From positions 1 through 8,215 of the forward strand of contig JAKABE010000125.1 in assembly GCA_021801945.1 (NCBI GenBank): a stretch of 8,215 nt of DNA, read 5' to 3'. The notes beneath the pieces are model-generated. The model was not told the origin of the DNA, made no database searches, and saw only the letters and a program-made list of their open reading frames with translations. The translations under genes and the position numbers were made by a program. Positions 7,944 through 8,215 of this stretch are shown here, piece by piece. Within the stretch, counting starts at the first letter, position 1. Every line of letters starts with the position of its first letter. This stretch comes from Acidobacteriota bacterium. Its GTDB lineage: Bacteria; Acidobacteriota; Terriglobia; Terriglobales; Acidobacteriaceae.

Positions 7944-7959
7944 GCATGAGAGTTCATGC
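7944..7959 (-). promoter_or_regulatory. Operator-like palindrome upstream of the MFS gene
   Basis: GCATGA-GAGT-TCATGC is a perfect 6+4+6 inverted repeat, 60 nt upstream of the transporter's GTG. Its size and placement suit a dimeric repressor or activator such as those controlling sugar-acid transporters, but no regulator gene is in view and the motif does not match a site I know. A chance palindrome is possible. Confidence 0.35.
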
Positions 7960-8148
7960 AACTGCGCGCGCCTCCCTGCTTGCTCGCGGAAACGATCCAC
8001 CCTTTCCGCATCCCAAAAGCGCCGCTCCCTAGGATATCCGGTTTCTATGCCGCGCGCTGCGCAATTTCCGTAGCCAATGATGAAATCTCTTTAGACCACA
8101 GCCGCCCCAGTCAAGCTGTCAGCAGATGAACGAACGCGGCTGCCGGCT

Positions 8149-8176
8149 TGCACTGCGGCCTGCAGTGCAGCTGCAC
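8149..8176. repeat. Overlapping perfect palindromes at the right edge
   Basis: TGCACTGC-GGCCT-GCAGTGCA (8149-8169) is a perfect 8-bp stem with a 5-nt loop. Its right arm overlaps a second perfect palindrome of 12 bases, GTGCAGCTGCAC (8165-8176). The same TGCA word occurs at 8149, 8161, 8166 and 8172, so several pairings compete. No T-tract follows on either strand within view. It may be a regulatory site for a gene beyond the window, or a terminator-like hairpin of a neighbour to the right. Confidence 0.5.
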
Positions 8177-8215
8177 ACGAAGCTGGACGCCAGAATGGCC
8201 GCACACTTTGCATAC

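Larger units (their letters stand above)
7885..8215. other. Intergenic region upstream of the transporter
   Basis: No convincing gene is seen in these 331 nt. Minus-strand frames entering from the right edge stop within about 40 codons and resemble nothing. On the plus strand an ATG at 8126 opens a frame of 30 codons to the window end, but it has no ribosome-binding site, its sequence is unremarkable, and it crosses the palindromes at 8149-8176. The region should hold the transporter promoter; I see TTGTAA near 7927-7932 (minus) but no -10 at a satisfying distance. Two palindromic elements are listed separately. Confidence 0.5.

Noticed and set aside
8126..8215. Plus-strand frame open to the window end starting with ATG at 8126
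   Set aside because: There is no ribosome-binding site, the 30 visible codons resemble nothing, and the frame runs through overlapping palindromes; more sequence is needed to judge it.

Overview
The window (about 8.2 kb, moderately GC-rich, tightly packed) looks like an ordinary chromosomal segment of a free-living bacterium. The gene content is most reminiscent of an Acidobacteriota-type genome: an archaeal-style pyruvoyl-dependent arginine decarboxylase, a long isocitrate dehydrogenase with a cyanobacteria-like insertion, and a small secreted protein ending in an LRDxxGxPLW motif. That assignment is a by-eye impression, not a measured one. I see no phage, insertion sequence, CRISPR array, rRNA or tRNA gene.

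Left end (1-1541, minus strand): a two-gene polyamine locus. A complete pyruvoyl-dependent arginine decarboxylase (arginine to agmatine) is followed, after a 341-nt gap, by an N-carbamoylputrescine amidase (N-carbamoylputrescine to putrescine) that runs off the left edge. Agmatine deiminase, the enzyme linking the two, is not in the window and may lie just beyond that edge. The 373 nt upstream of the decarboxylase start are rich in potential hairpins.

Centre (1915-4930, plus strand): a small two-helix membrane protein with a cytoplasmic PH-like tail, then the TCA-cycle pair icd (NADP-type isocitrate dehydrogenase) and mdh (malate dehydrogenase of the LDH-like group). A symmetric operator-like dyad lies just upstream of a possible icd -10 box, a nested inverted repeat fills the icd-mdh spacer, and a strong bipartite hairpin follows mdh, where transcription meets the convergent minus-strand genes.

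Right part (5034-7884, minus strand): a secreted 140-residue protein of unknown function with two mutually exclusive hairpins in its leader; phoU, standing alone without pst genes; and an MFS transporter of the anion:cation symporter family. The last 331 nt hold no convincing gene but contain several perfect palindromes, one of which is a possible operator for the transporter.

I found no clear new multigene system. The items most worth checking are non-coding: the structured decarboxylase leader, the icd dyad, the nested icd-mdh repeat and the switch-like leader of the secreted protein.
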